A stretch of 64,000 bases of DNA from Fulvia fulva. Its lineage: Eukaryota > Ascomycota > Dothideomycetes > Mycosphaerellales > Mycosphaerellaceae. The stretch covers positions 3,100,001-3,164,000 of the forward strand of contig NC_063016.1 of assembly GCF_020509005.1 (NCBI RefSeq). The letters run 5' to 3'. The stretch's first letter is position 1. Every line of letters begins with the position of its first letter. Both the position numbers and the translations under genes were made by a program. This document shows, in pieces, positions 40,991 to 54,290 of this stretch. Under the pieces are notes generated by a model. That model was given only the letters and a program-made list of their open reading frames with translations. It was not told the DNA's origin and searched no databases.

Positions 40991-41540
40991 CATCTTCTGG
41001 GAATGTGAAAGAATGGACACAGAAATCCATAGAAGCACCCACAGACTACTGCAATGTTTCAAGTGCCAACAGTATGGTCATATCTCTACTAGATGCCTAA
41101 GCCAAAAGGACACTTGTTCCCACTGTGCTGGTAGCCACAAAGTACAGAATTGCACAGCCCCAAAGAGTGAAGCCAGATGTGCATGCTGTAGGAAGAAACA
41201 CCCTTCCTGGTCCTAAGACTGCACAGCTAGGATCGAGGCAAAGAGGAGGGCAAGAGAAGCCAGGATCAACACCCCTATCAGATTCCAGACAGGGACAATC
41301 ACCCAAGAACCCCTAAGGACTGTCTACAACCCTCTGAAAAGAGGCAGAACAGAAGAGACCACACAGGCCCAAGGCCACCCTGCTATGGGTAGACCAAAAT
41401 CAATTGTGGTTGCAGGAAGAGACCCGTCACAAAGCAGGCTCAACCTTACCACAATCCCAAATAGCAGCCAGCAGCAGGAAGCACGAGAAGACCAGTAGGA
41501 GACTAGCATAGATGAGTCATGATTGAGACACCTGATCTTA
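40991..41540 (+). pseudogene. LINE-c ORF1 C-terminal fragment with three zinc knuckles
   Basis: The frame is open from the truncation point to a TAA at 41214-41216 and carries CFKCQQYGHISTRC, CSHCAGSHKVQNC and a third CACC...H motif spanning about 41055-41220. Three consecutive knuckles at the ORF1 C-terminus are usual in Tad/I-type LINEs and bind RNA. After the first stop the frame goes on with further RIP-type stops towards ORF2. The N-terminal part is absent because of 5' truncation. Confidence 0.85.
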
Positions 41541-44500
41541 CCACTATCCAGTACAATGTCAACAAAAGCCAGCACAAGGTCCAGAGAAGCTTTCTCCAAG
41601 CACTGGACCTAAAGAAACACCTAGTTATTGCAGTCTAGGAACCTTAGATCAACAGCAAATCTAATAGACCATCTACTGCTAACGGCCTAAGGTATCACAC
41701 ACTCCTAGCCAAACAAGGCACCCCTAGAACATGCATGTACATCAGCAAAGAGATGGCAACAGACAGCTAGGAACAAATCCAACAGGAAGGGGGAGACATC
41801 ACCTCAGTCAGACTCAACACTAACCAAGGCAGCATCCACATCCACAGTGTATACAACCTACCCCCCAGCTCCAGAAGCAGCACCTAGCTAGGCACACTAC
41901 AACAGCTGCCAGACATCTTGCAGAGTGACTCCTAACACATCGGGCTGGGAGACTTCAACTTGCACCATCCTACATAGGGATCAGACTTTGCACCTGCCCA
42001 TCACTTCCTAGCTAACAGACTCCTCTCCACTACCCAAAGCAACAACATACACCTAGTTACCCCAAAGGGCCTAACTACCTGGTCACAGAGAGCAAGCTCA
42101 AGCACTATTGACCTGTGCTTTGCATCACATGACCTGCAGCAGAAGGTCACCAGATGCTGGGTTAACCAGGACTTGGAGTCCTCATCAGATCACCTCCCAA
42201 TTCAGGTGGATTTTGAAACACAGACACAGCAGGAAGGAGACCTAGAACCTCAGCTGGCCTAGAAGGCAGCCAACTAGGAACAGATCAGACAAGACCTGGA
42301 ACAGAAGCTAGCTGGACTAGAGACCAGGAGACTGGAAACAGCCTTAGACATAGACCAAGCAGGGGCAGAACTGGTTAGAACAATGCAGGAAACTGCAGCA
42401 GCCTACACCAGAGAAAAGAAACAGTCACTGTACTAGAAGCCATTCTGGACAAAGGAATGCTCAGAGAAGGTCAAGGCAGCCAGGCAGGCCAGGAGAGCCC
42501 TTACCCAGAGTCACTCCCAGGAAGCATAGGACAGATACAACCAGGCAACCAGAGACAAGAAGGCCCAGATTAAGAAGGACAAGATGCTGGAGTGGAGGTC
42601 AACAGTTGGATCCATTACCCAGAATCCTGAGAAGATGTGGAAACTAGCAAAGTGGGCAAGACAACCCACACAGGACAGAAACATGCTGCCCCAGTTTCTA
42701 AACATTAAAGACCAGGAAGGAGTAATCCAACACACTCTCCCAGGAAAGGCACAGGCATTGGGGAAACATTTCTTTGGCACATAGGTAGAAGCTGACCTGC
42801 AGGATCTGGAGGGCAGTGTGTACCTAACACCACTAGAGCAATCCTACACAGTGGGAGAGGGAGAGATCAAGAGCATCATTAAGAGACTCTTAGGAAACAA
42901 GGCCCCAGGACCAGATGGGATTCCAAACTTGTTCATCAAGACATGCAAGGACCAGATCTCCCCTGCACTGTCAAACATCTTTTCACAGTGCATGGCCCAA
43001 GGACACTGCCCTAAACACTTCAAGGAGTCACTGACTGTGGTCTTGAGAAAACCATAGAAAGAGGACTACACAAAGCTAAAGGCATACAGACCTATTGCCT
43101 TGCTCAACACACTAGGCAAACTCCTAGAAAAGATTATAGCAGAAAGGCTGACAAACCTAGCTGAAGAACATGGAATCCTTCCTGAAGAACAGATAGGAGG
43201 CAGGAAACAAAGATCAACACTAACAGCTGTAGAACTTATTACAGAGCAGATCAAGACCCTATAGCACTTTAGGAATAACAAAGCAGCCACACTCCTCTCA
43301 CTAGACATATTAGGAGCCTTTGACAATGTCTCACACTAGAGGCTGATCCACATCCTGAAACAGAAGGCTATCCCCAACTGGACAGTCCAGTTTATCCAGT
43401 CCTTCCTCAGAGGCAGAACCACAAGACTAAGACTGGGCAGATACAAATCTGACAGCATGCCTACAGAGACAGGAATCCCACAGGGATCAACAATGTCTCC
43501 AATCCTGTTTCTCCTCTTTATGGCAGACCTGCCAGCAAAGCTAAACTCCAGAAACACATCAGCCTCAGGGTTTGTAGATGACACAAACATCCTAGCCTGG
43601 TCAGACAGCACAGAAGAGAACTGCAGAATCTTGCAGAAGAAACACAAGGAATGTGAGGAATGGGCCAGGAAACATGGAGCCAGATTTGCCCCAGAGAAGT
43701 ATCAACTCATCCACTTCAGTAGAGCCAGAAACAGACACAATATGCAAGCCCCAATCACTATTCAGGGACACACAACAGAACCCTTAAGTGAATTAAGGGT
43801 GCTAGGAATATGGCTAGATCTAAAGCTCAGCTAGGGACTATAGGTCAAGAAAGCACAGGCAAGAGCAGACAACAATAGGCAATCAATTGACAGGCTTACA
43901 GCCTCTACATAGGGAGCCACATTTGCGAAAGCAAAGGTTATGTATAAGGCCATTGTGAAGCCAGCCATGCTATATAGAGCCCAGATCTGGTCAGCCCAAG
44001 ACAAGATCATAAAGAGAATTGCAGATCCCATTAGCAGAGCCCAAGCCTCCTGTCTGAAAAAGGTGCTTGGAGCATACAAGTCAACTCTAACAAGGGTGGT
44101 CGAAATGGAGTCTGGCTCCCTACTAGCCAAGCTCTACCTTCAAGGGTTGAGATGCCAGTATGTAGGAAAGACGTCTACATACCTAGCCTAGCTAGTAATC
44201 TAGATAGCAGTCAACAAAATCAGGAGCTAGTGCACAAGAAGGCATAGACAAGGAAGACCCAATCCAGCCCTATAGAAGCAGCAGGACCTGCAGAAGTCCA
44301 AAGAACTAACAGAACAGCTGCACCTAGCCCAGCAGGAATAGGACAGAAGGGCTCAAGGGAGAGGATCAGCAGCTAGCTAAGGGAAGAAGCAACAGTCTCT
44401 AGCTAAAAGGATGGCAGGACTCCTCTAGAAGACTGAATAGACAAGAACCCCATAGAGGCTAGGAACCCTAAAGGCACTCTAACAGTTTGGTAGCCACAAC

Positions 44501-44935
44501 TACCTACTGTACTCAGACCTGACCAGGTTAGAAGCAAGCATAGCAATACAAATCCGCTCTGAACACATCGGAGTCAGGGCATACCTGCATTAGAGAAAAG
44601 TCCTAGGTATCGAAGACAAGAGTTGCCTATGCGGCTACCTGTCCTAGAATGTCGAACATAGACTTCTAGTTTGCAAAGAATGGAGTACAGGGAGAGGTGA
44701 ATAGAGGGCAAGGGCAAGGAACAGATACTTCTAAGCCATGATCAGCAATAAGGGAGACCTCTAGAGAATTACAAGGTGGATCATCCACTAAGGATTTTTG
44801 GAGCAGTTCTCTCTTACTAGGGAAACAGAGAGATGGATTAAGGAGAGAAAGAAGGAGGAGGAGAGCAGGAAGAGGGGGACAACTCCAGGGTTGTAGACAA
44901 GGTAGTCAGAGGCTAACCACTATGACACTAGTGCA
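41541..44935 (+). pseudogene. LINE-c ORF2: endonuclease, reverse transcriptase, C-terminal zinc motif
   Basis: Starts with TIQYNVNKSQ near 41543 (APE endonuclease start), then GLGDFNLHHPT near 41940-41975 and SSDHLPIQ near 42185-42205. RT: NKAPGPDGIPN at about 42895-42930, YRPIALLNTLGK near 43090, SLDILGAFDNV near 43300, GIPQGSTMSPILF near 43470-43510, and GFVDDTNILAW at 43567-43600. A C-X-C...H-X4-C motif (CLCGY...EHRLLVC) lies near 44625-44680. Open blocks include 43457-43834 and 43940-44191. Interrupting codons are TAG at Trp/Gln positions. It would nick DNA and copy LINE RNA, but is inactive because of the stops. Confidence 0.9.
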
Positions 44936-45084
44936 CCCTAATAGAAGGAAAACTGAGAACTCATAGCAAGGAAGCTATTAGAGAAGGAGATGAGGTTTTT
45001 ACCTAGGAACAGGTTTCCTACCTTATGTAGCAACATATATAGACATAAACCCGTATAGGCCGGAGGGCACTATAACGGGTAAAT

Positions 45085-45102
45085 GAATCATCTATCTATC
45101 TA
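45085..45102 (+). repeat. LINE-c 3' tail, (ATCT)n
   Basis: AATCATCTATCTATCTATAT ends LINE-c. Short tandem repeats at the 3' end are usual for I/Tad-clade LINEs and come from the reverse transcriptase at the start of synthesis. The tail merges with the target duplication, so the exact join is ambiguous. Confidence 0.8.
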
Positions 45103-45116
45103 TATCCGTTAGGTCG

Positions 45117-47081
45117 GCCGTTAACTATATCGTAAAGAAGTGGTCGGCGAACGCCTTCGCCTTCCCTTCCGGCGTTATCTATATTATGCCTATCGTATCC
45201 TAGATTAGGGGGAAGTACGGTGTCCTGTCCCCGTCTCCGGCCCTTACCTACTTTATAAGCCGCTATATCTACTCCGGGTTCTCTATTACGAGACCTATAG
45301 TTACCCTCTAGTCTTATCGCTTATCTTGTCGTATTTAGGCCTTCTTTGCCTAACTTGCTTCCTAGTACTCGTCCTACGCTTCTTAGCTTTGCTCCTTCGT
45401 CTATTTTCGCCTTGCCCTCCTTACGTCCTTGACTTTAGCTAAGCACTCTAGGGTCTAGAAGGGCTTCTAGTACTTTAAGGGCCTTAGTTCTAGTATATAT
45501 TCCTCGGCCGCCTAATATATCGTCGTTATTATCTATTCTACCGTACTATTAAGCTCGACTTCCGTCTCCCCGATACTAGTGTTATTTAGGTACTATTTAA
45601 GTAAGCTCCGGATCTCTTCCTAGGGAGCTTTTTCTAGTTAAGGCGCTTTTTACCCCGAAGCTCCTCTTCTATCCCCGTCGCTATCGTTGTCTAGATAGGG
45701 ATGTAGTCTAACCCTACCTCTAGGGCAAGGTTAGGTCTATACTCTACTAGTCTTATTACTACGTCCCTCGATAGGAAGTATAGGTCGATAGTACTCGCGC
45801 TTATTCTTACCTTCTACGTCCCTATACCCTTTAGGGTTACGAGCTCTATATCTATACTTTCCGTGATCTCTAGGAGCTTACTACCTAGATATACGTAAGG
45901 GGGGGTGAATTCTAGACCCTACGTTAGGTAGTAGAGGTTAAGGTCGCCTAGGAGGATATAGTTTATACCCCCTTAGTCGAGTATCTAGTCAAGTCGTACT
46001 AGCGTACCGAGGTCTCTACTCGTTCTTCCCTAAGGGGGAGGGTTATAGACGTTATATATCTATATAGGTCCTTAACTCGTAGTAATTTAGATAGTCGTAA
46101 TATCTCCTTAACTCCCTTCCGGGTACGAGATTACCTTCTAGGCGTCCGTACGTAATACTTTACTAACGTATATATATATCCTTAGGGTATAGCCTATACC
46201 TCTCTCGATAGCTATATAGTATCGTAGGTCGGTATAGGTAGTAGGTCTTCGAGTGTATAGGTTTATCTATAGCTCTTATATCGCTACGATATAATGTCTT
46301 TAGTCGTCGAGTTCCTAGAGGAAGTAGAGCTAAACCTTATCCTTACTTTTATTAACGTTATACTATATAATAGTAAGGTTGGCTTATATTAGTATTACGG
46401 ACTAGCTAGGATAAGGTCTATTAGGGTGCTCGTTCGCTATATAGCTCCTTCGTTTGTTATACTATCCTATTAGATTAGTTAGCGTTCGGTTATTAGGGGG
46501 CGCCCGAAGATCCGTATCTATCTAGCTTTATTTACCGCCCTCTATAGCCCCCTTAGGCGTCCCGACGGCGGGTAAGTACTCTACTATATATTTTGTATCG
46601 CTTCGTCTGTCCTTTTTCTCTTTACGGCCTCGAATCCTCTATACTAGGAATTACCGAGCGTTAGTATAGAGTACCTCGCCGGGGTTATAACCCTAGCCTA
46701 GCGGGCCTTTTCTTACGCTACTATCCTTATAGGGTATTAGTTCGAGTATGCCGGGTGTTTACGGCCGTAGTACGCGCACCTTAATTCCTCCCGTAGGTAT
46801 TATTTTCCCTATTTTAGTCCTACGTAGTATAGGTACTTAGGGGTCTTCTCGGTATACTTTAGCGTAATATAGCCGTATTATTAGTAGTTAAAGTATTAGA
46901 GCACTCTATAGCTACTTTTATATATCTCCGTATCGAGGCGTTCGTATTACTAGAATAGTTCTCCTTCTAGGACCTAGTTCGCTTATTCCGCGGTAGCTAT
47001 CTAGACAATTAGAGAGGAGTACGTCTTAGTAGCTTCGACGTTCTTGTTTAGCTACGCTACTTTAGTAAAGCGTACTCCCGG
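45117..47081 (-). pseudogene. LINE-b endonuclease and ORF1 3' part relic
   Basis: Minus-strand motifs: QYNVNKS-like endonuclease start at about 46345-46375 and GDLNLYY at about 45928-45950. Above 46390 ORF1 continues, with a Cys/His-rich region whose Cys codons are partly retained (about 46740-46810). Order and spacing equal those of LINE-a. RIP stops throughout. Confidence 0.75.
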
Positions 47082-47086
47082 TAAGG

Positions 47087-47271
47087 TGTTACTATACCGG
47101 CGTATATTTACTTAAACCCGCGGGCACGTACCTAGACCTCGCGCCCGCTAACTAATCCGACTAGCGGCTTAGCGCCCGTATATAACTCTCGCGCCCTCCG
47201 CGCCTCCCTTAGATAGAACATCTATTTGACTTGTACCTTACCCGACTACGTACTTATACCTACTTATAACA
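47087..47271 (+). repeat. Ty3-A 5' LTR
   Basis: 185 bp, TGTTACTATACCGG to TTATAACA, preceded by TAAGG. Near-identical to 54101-54285 and related in its last third to the Ty3-C LTR. Confidence 0.93.
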
Positions 47272-47359
47272 CTTCGAATAGATTATTACTAACATATAGA
47301 GAGACACGAGAAGCTATATTCGGGAGATTATAGAGAAACCGCGATAGTATACGAGGAAG

Positions 47360-49490
47360 TACTAAGATTAGGTATCGTACTCGCTAAGTCGTACCTTAGA
47401 GTAGATTATAGCTAATATAGTAATAATAGCGAGACAGACCGGTACCGGCGTACTAGGCGTAAGTATAGAGAACACCGACAGACGCGTTTATCGCGCGTCC
47501 CTTAATAGATTATCCTTCTTTACCCTACTATCCGATCTACCCGATAATAATAGCGCGAACCCGGCGATATAGACTTAAGGACGTAAAGAGGATATCGTAA
47601 ACAGGCTCCTCGACGAGAATAACTAGTACTATAAGTAGTATAAGAAGGTGTTCAACTAACTCAAGGCGATTAAGGAAGAGGAGGTCGAGATAGAGCTAAA
47701 CTTAGCTAACCTATATAGGGCGGAGTTTATCGAGGATAAGACAGAAGATAAGGGTACTAAGGTACCGAGGAAGAGGAGGGTTACTATCGACAACTTCTAG
47801 GAAGCCTTCGACTCGTTACACGGGTTAAATATAGACAAGTTCAAGAAGACGGTCAATAACTATCCCTAGTAGATCTATAAGATCCTCTATAATATCGAGT
47901 CCGATTACCGACGTACGTATAAACTTAATACTACGCTCGATATAGCTAACCGTATTAACCTCCGTAAGGCGTAAGATACTAAGGACTAGATAGACCGACT
48001 CGAGGATATAATCGATACGGAATAGGCGACTAGACAGTCCCTAGAAGAGGAGGTTACGCGACTAAAGGAGGAGCTCGCTAAGCGCGATAATACTATCGTT
48101 ATCGACCTAGACGAGCTTACGAGGGCTAAAGATATAAAGAACGTATATCGTACGTAGTATAAGGTAGCGGAGAGCAAGCTAGTAGAGACCGAGACTAAGC
48201 TCGTAGTAGCCGAGAAGCGTATTACTAAGCTTAAGAAGTAAGAGATAGACCGTAGCCGGTCTAAGGAAAAGCAAGACCTACTACCTTAGCGAACCGAGTC
48301 TAAAGAATTACTAGAGCGTCGGCAAAATAGAGGCAAGCCTAATAAGAAGAAGTCGGACCCGGATTTATCGGACTTATTAGACGACGAGGACGACGGTAAT
48401 AAGGGCCGTAAGAATAGCCGTAAGGACGGTAGTTATAAGGGTAGGAAGAATTACCCGAGTACCGACTTAGATAGTAACCCTATCTCTATATATACGACTT
48501 ATAACGCCGATATAACTACTAGTATCGAGTCCTCTAACGAGCTAAAGGCCCCTACTAAGTTCGATCTAAAGAGCGACAATATTGAGTTCTAAGAGTAGTA
48601 GCGTACTACCGAAGCTAAGCTCTAAGCCTCGAAGTACCGTACTATAAAGGACTCCCTTTAGAACGTCTAGAGCTAGTTAAAGAACGGTATATAGACCTAT
48701 ATCGACTTAAAGATCCCTAGTCTTACTAAGTCTACGGAAGGTACGACTACTTAGTATACTTCTATAGATAAGATAATAGAAGATCTAGCCCGGCGCTACG
48801 GTACCCTTAATGCCTATACTAATACTATAACTAAGCTTAATAGTCTATAGTAGGGTAATAAGGAGAAGTTTAGTAACTTCTACCTATCCTTCCGTAAGAA
48901 CGCTAATATCGTTAACCTTAATAACGGCGCGAAGGAAAAGAAACTCGAGAAGGACTTCCTACTCCGTAAGTTAAACTCGCGCTACGACAACCGTATTATA
49001 AACGAGGACATAGTTAATATAACCCTTAAGCAAGTCGTGTCTACGCTATATAACTACGAGGACAAGTTCGAGGCGTTCGACCTTAAGTACGGTAAGACCG
49101 GTAATAGTAATAAGACCTAAGATAATAAGAAGACTACTAAGGGTAACGACGATAAGAAGGATATAGCTTCGAGTAGTAGCGGCAACAATACTAACCCGAA
49201 CGCTAAGACTAAGTAGGCTAATCGACCTTAGGTATTTTAGTATATCTAACCTTTAGATACTACTCGTACCTAGGAATATATCGATTAGAATCGGAGCTTA
49301 AAATACGAATAAGAAGGTTACCGCCGTGTCGATACCGATTAGTACCCCCTTCGAGATGTCGCCCGCCGCCTATTTACGCTAGGCTATAACCTAAGTAATA
49401 ACCGCCGTAACGGTAGTAAAAGTAGTAACGCTAATAATACCGGCGGCGCGGGAAACGCCTAGTCCACTCCGTAAGCGCAATACGTAGTAG
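47360..49490 (+). pseudogene. Ty3-A Gag relic
   Basis: RIPed Gag with a charged N-terminal half, a strong coiled-coil pattern at about 47990-48240 (EEVTRLKEELAKRDNT, ETKLVVAEKRITKL), an Asp/Ser-rich linker near 48340-48480, a capsid-like region at about 48540-49090 (IIEDLARRYGTLNAYTNT, KFSNFYLSFRKN), and a knuckle-like segment near 49290-49350 with Cys read as Tyr or stop. The layout matches the Gag of LTR-RT1 (coiled coil, low-complexity tract, capsid, knuckle). Confidence 0.8.
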
Positions 49491-49679
49491 ACCGTACGAG
49501 TTAGAGTTACGAGAAAACGAGAAAAAGTATAAATATAAATATAGGCCTCCTAAGGGAGGTAAGGTTTTGAGTATATCGGTATACTCCCTACTAGCTACAA
49601 ACTACTCTATAGATAAACACAATCTAGTAATAGCTTCTTATCTAGTTATACTATATATAGTAAATAGAAAGATCCCTAC

Positions 49680-52600
49680 TTGAACCCTTTATAATAATAG
49701 TACTAACTCTACGTACTTTAATATCGACTTTACGTATAAGAATAACCTTAATATAATATAGCTACCTAATCCGTTAGGGCTAATATTAGTAGATAGCCGA
49801 CCTACTAGTGACCTTATTACTTATAGAACAACGGTATAGATTCAGATCGGTAACTACGTAGAGACTAGGTCTAGCTACTACGTATTACTAGAATACGATA
49901 TAGTCCTCGGCCGTCCCTAGTACGACGAGTATTAACCTACGTTCTACTATACGTTAGGAACTATAACCCTATTCTTACTATATTGTCGACAGAACTATAT
50001 ACTCGGAACTAAACTAGTATACGTATAGTCTATTAACGACAAGGGTATTGTACTAAGAGGCGTTCTTTAGACCGAGATACTAGTACTAGAGAGTTCGCGA
50101 CCTTAAGCTCTATCTAATTACGCTAATCCCTACGTAGAGGATAAAGACAAACCTATAGTAGTATAGGAGACGTATACGACGGAGGTAGTAATACGACATA
50201 CCGTCGACACCTACGATAAACTAGAACCGTCTTACTACGTCCGCTAGCTACTACCCGCCGATAGGGTTGAAACACTTAAGCGCCTAGCGCGTCGAACGAA
50301 GAAAGAACTAAAGGTCGAGACTGAGCCGGAGATCGATATCAAGCCTATTAATGTAGAAGGACTTCGGCGTATAAGCCGGAGGAAGGGCTATAAAGTATAT
50401 ATAATATAGATGTTTAACCCGAAAGAAAATCCTAATAAGTAAGTCGCGCGAGACCCGCTATCCGCGTATATACTAAAGGCTTTCGGTATAAGAGCGAAGC
50501 TAGTACTAGGAGGTAGCGCGGCGATATTAGTAGATACTAATACTTAAGAAAACATAGATAGATAGGAGGAGCCCCGGGGTGACTATACCTAGCGGTAACT
50601 TAACGCCTCTACTATATTAGCTAACGACTATTAACGTTTTATAAACGGTAAGGACAAAGACTAGGATCCTATCCCTTTGTTACTAGTAGAGTTTAGAGAA
50701 ATAGCTAGGCTATTTAGCCGTAAGGAAGTAGATAAGGTCCTACCGCGACGGCCTAGCGTAGACTATAAGATCAAGCTAAAGAATAGTTAGACACCGCCAT
50801 TTCGAAGACTATACTCCTTCTCTATACGAGAGAACGAGGTGATTAAGAAGTGGATCGACGACCAACTTAAGAAAGGTTTTATTTAGAGAAGCGTGTCACT
50901 AGTAGTAGTACCTGTTCTAATAGTTAAAAAGCCGGGTAGAGGGCTACGAGTATACGTAGACTATAGAGCTCTAAACGCGCTTACGACGAAGAGTCGCTAC
51001 CCAATTCCACTATTTTAAGAGACCTTAGATCGCATTACTAGCGCGCGATAGTTTACTAAGCTAGATGTTATCGCTACGTTTAATCGTATCCGTATTGTAG
51101 TAGGAGACGAGTAGAAAACGGCCTTTACTACTAGATATAGGCAGTTTAAGTACATAGTTATACCTTTTAGACTATATAATATACTAGGAACGTTTTAGTT
51201 ATTTATAAACGATATACTAAGGGAGTTTCTAGATGACTTCGTGTTATATTACCTTGATAACGTACTTATCTTTAGTAAGACAAGAGAAGAGTATGTCTAA
51301 TATATCCTAAAGGTTCTACGAAAGCTAGATACCGCCGGGCTCTAGTTAGATATTAATAAATGCGAGTTCTTTAGACACGAGACTACTTATTCAGTTGTTA
51401 TTATCATAAATAAGGGTATTAAGATAGACCTAGCTAAGATTAAATGCGTTAAGAATTGGCCTATACCCGCGAATGTTACCAACATCTTATCGTTTATAGG
51501 GTTTACTAACTTCTACTATAGGTTTATTAAGGATTTTAGTAAGATCTACTTACCTATAACGAAGCTTACGAGGAAGAATGTCCTATAAGACTAGTCTCTA
51601 GTATATTAATAGGCGTTCGAGGCATTAAAGTAAGCATTTATCGATACGCCTACCTTAAAACACTTCTACCTAGGGCGAGAGACTATTCTAGAAACAGATG
51701 CCTTAGATTACGTAATAGTAGTAGTACTCTTATAACGTGACGAGCAAGGGATATTATATCCTATCGCTTATATATCTAAGAAGATAGATCCCTAGTAATA
51801 TAACTACGATATCTACGATAAGGAGCTCCTAGCTATTATATAAGCTTTCGAGGAATAGCGACCGGAGCTAACTATTAACAAATACGGTACTAACGATTAT
51901 AAGAATCTACTAGACCCGGAATCTAAGGACAAGCCGACGCTTATATACTCCGATTATAAGAACCTCGAATAGTTTATAAGCACGAAGTAATTAAACCGTA
52001 GATAAGCTCGCTAGGCCGAGTTTCTCTCGTAGTTCTCCTTTAAGATCGTCTATAGGCTAGGAGTTCAAGGTACTAAGCTAGATAGCTTAACCCGACGTTT
52101 ATAGGACTTGCCGAAGCCTAGAGACCTAGATAACCTACGAAACTAATAGTAGTATTAGGTGTTACTAGGCCTAGATCGTATTCTAAACCTATCGTCTACT
52201 AGAGTATTATCGGTATATAATAATAACGTTATAACCCCGCTTACGACCGCTATTCGAGGACTCTATACCTAACTAGAGGCTAAGGAAGCCGTTTAATAGC
52301 TAGAACGAGATGATCTATATACCTTACTAAGGAAGTACCGTATCGATAACCGTTATATAGTCCTAGTCGGAGGCATAATATATATTAAGAATATATATAG
52401 TAGTTATAGCCTATTCGTTCCTCCGGAGTTAGAAGACAATCTAGATAAAGGTAAAATCCCGGTACGTACTCGTGTCGTATAGGCCTTCTACGACTATATA
52501 GTAGCTAGTTACTTAGGGGACGAGAAGACGTATAAATTAGTAGCTCGTAACTATACCTAGCTAGGTATCTTACGATTTATTAAGAGCTATATACGTGCCT

Positions 52601-54083
52601 ACCGCGCTTACTATACGAATAAGAATACTAACATCTAGTACCTAGGGCTATTAAGATCGCTACTAGTACTATTTAGCGCTTAGGAGGATATCTCTATTAA
52701 CTTCGTAGTTAAACTACCGAAGGGAACAAGCGTAGTCGATAGATAAACGTACGAGAACATTATAACCGTTATATACCGCTTAACTAAGGAGCGACACATT
52801 ATTCCTATTACCTCGATAATAGTAGAGTATTACGTACTAGTATTCCTTAAGTACGTATTTAGTAGACATAGGCTCCCGAAGTCTATTATCTCGGATCGTA
52901 GTACGTAATAGGTTTCCGTATTCTAGCGTAGGATATACGCGCTACTTAGTATTAATCGAAAGCTATCTTCGTCGTTCTACCTAGAAATAGATAGATAGTC
53001 GGAGAACACAAACAAAGTAATAGAGTAATACCTACGTATATTTGTTAACTATACCTAGGACGACTAGCTAGATTAGACGTTATTAGCTAAGTTTATAGCA
53101 AACAATATAGTATCTGTAATAATAGGCGTCTCGCCGTTCTATACTAATACTAGGCGTAATCTAAAGTTCTCTAAGTTCGACTTAGACTTACCTATACTAC
53201 TAATAATATATAACTAGCGACTAGACGCCGAGTCTACGGACAAGTTTACGGCTAAGATATAAGAGATATACTAATACTTACGATAGTAGATAGTCTTAGC
53301 ATAAGTAGTCTAAGCTAAGTACGTAAACTAGACGCGTATATCTATACTACGGTACGCCGAAGGCGACGAAGTATAGGTAAGCACTAAGAACTAGACGATA
53401 GAGAGACCTTCTCGTAAGATAGACGTAAAGTAGTCTAGACCGTACGTAATTACGGAGGTACTACCGGGTAATACTTATAAAGTAGAGCTCCTACCTACTT
53501 TAAATATCGACAATCGCTTCTACTTATACCTTCTTATACCAGTTTATCCGCCGGTTATAGGATAGATATAACCCGTACTACTACCGATCCGAATTATCGA
53601 CGACGAATAATACGAAGCCGATCCCGCCGAACCCGATTAATAGGAAGTTAAGTAAATTCTAGACTATAAGAAGAGATGGCCGCGAGGACTAATACCGGTA
53701 GGAGGTAAATAGCTATATTAGGAATACTTAGTGAAATATATTAGATATAATAAGCTATCCTATAAAGCTACGGACTAGGTTATCGAGACTACCGCCGCCT
53801 CCGTAGCCGACTTTTACTATAACTACCCGAGAGCGACTAAGCTACCTAGTTTTTAACTACCTATAGACTAGATACCGAATGAGAATGCTATAGGCATACG
53901 TATAGCGCGCTAACTAGTAAAAGTAGCGATAGCTCTAATACCGGTAGAACGAGGCCTCCGGGCTTATAAGAAAGAGAGCGATACGTATAGTCTAATAGAT
54001 AATAAGGTGTTTACGAAGGTAATAGGAGATATAATAGATACGAAAGATATAAGAGGAGAGGAGAGTACTCCGGAGCGTACTCT
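49680..54083 (+). pseudogene. Ty3-A Pol relic
   Basis: Order: protease region at about 49680-49930 (LVDSRPTSDLI, LEYDIVLGRP); RT at about 50830-51560, with the polymerase box reading YLDN at about 51250-51262 instead of YLDD, a G-to-A change of RIP type; RNase H near 51800-51990; integrase with SHRST/ISDRS near 52880-52900 and E motif near 53000; GPY-like module near 53430; chromodomain at about 53630-53830; and a C-terminal tail up to the polypurine tract. Many TAG/TAA codons. Not functional. Confidence 0.87.
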
Positions 54084-54097
54084 AAGAGGGGGGGGGG
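54084..54097 (+). other. Ty3-A polypurine tract
   Basis: AAGAGGGGGGGGGG followed by TAG just before the 3' LTR; same layout as in Ty3-C. Confidence 0.85.
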
Positions 54098-54100
54098 TAG

Positions 54101-54285
54101 TATTACCGTACCGGCGTATATTTACTTAAACCCGCGGGTACGTACCTAGACCTCGCGCCCGCTAACTAATCCGACTAGCGGCTTAGCGCCCGTATATAAC
54201 TCTCGCGCCCTCCGCACCTCCCTTAGATAGAACATCTATTTGACTTATACCTTACCCGACTACGTACTTATACCTACTTATAATA
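54101..54285 (+). repeat. Ty3-A 3' LTR
   Basis: 185 bp, starts TATTACCGTACCGG (RIPed TGTT) and ends TTATAATA (RIPed TAACA), followed by the TAAGG duplication. Confidence 0.93.
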
Positions 54286-54290
54286 TAAGG

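Larger units (their letters stand above)
40991..45099 (+). mobile_element. LINE-c: 5'-truncated, lightly RIPed Tad-like LINE
   Basis: A plus-strand LINE that starts inside ORF1 and ends with an (ATCT)n tail (about 45085-45100). It is bracketed by a near-perfect duplication CTATATCCGYTAGGTCG at 40974-40990 and 45100-45116 (one C/T difference), typical of target-primed reverse transcription. It interrupts LINE-b in opposite orientation. CA/TG content is high and most of the reading frame is preserved, with scattered TAG codons, so it is far less RIPed than its host. Confidence 0.92.
47087..54285 (+). mobile_element. Ty3-A: complete but RIPed chromovirus
   Basis: 7,199 bp with 185-bp LTRs at 47087-47271 and 54101-54285 and target duplications TAAGG at 47082-47086 and 54286-54290. 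Gag and Pol of a chromovirus lie between on the plus strand, with RIP stops every few codons. The two LTRs are very similar and differ at a few RIP-type sites. It sits in the ORF1 relic of LINE-b. Confidence 0.95.
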
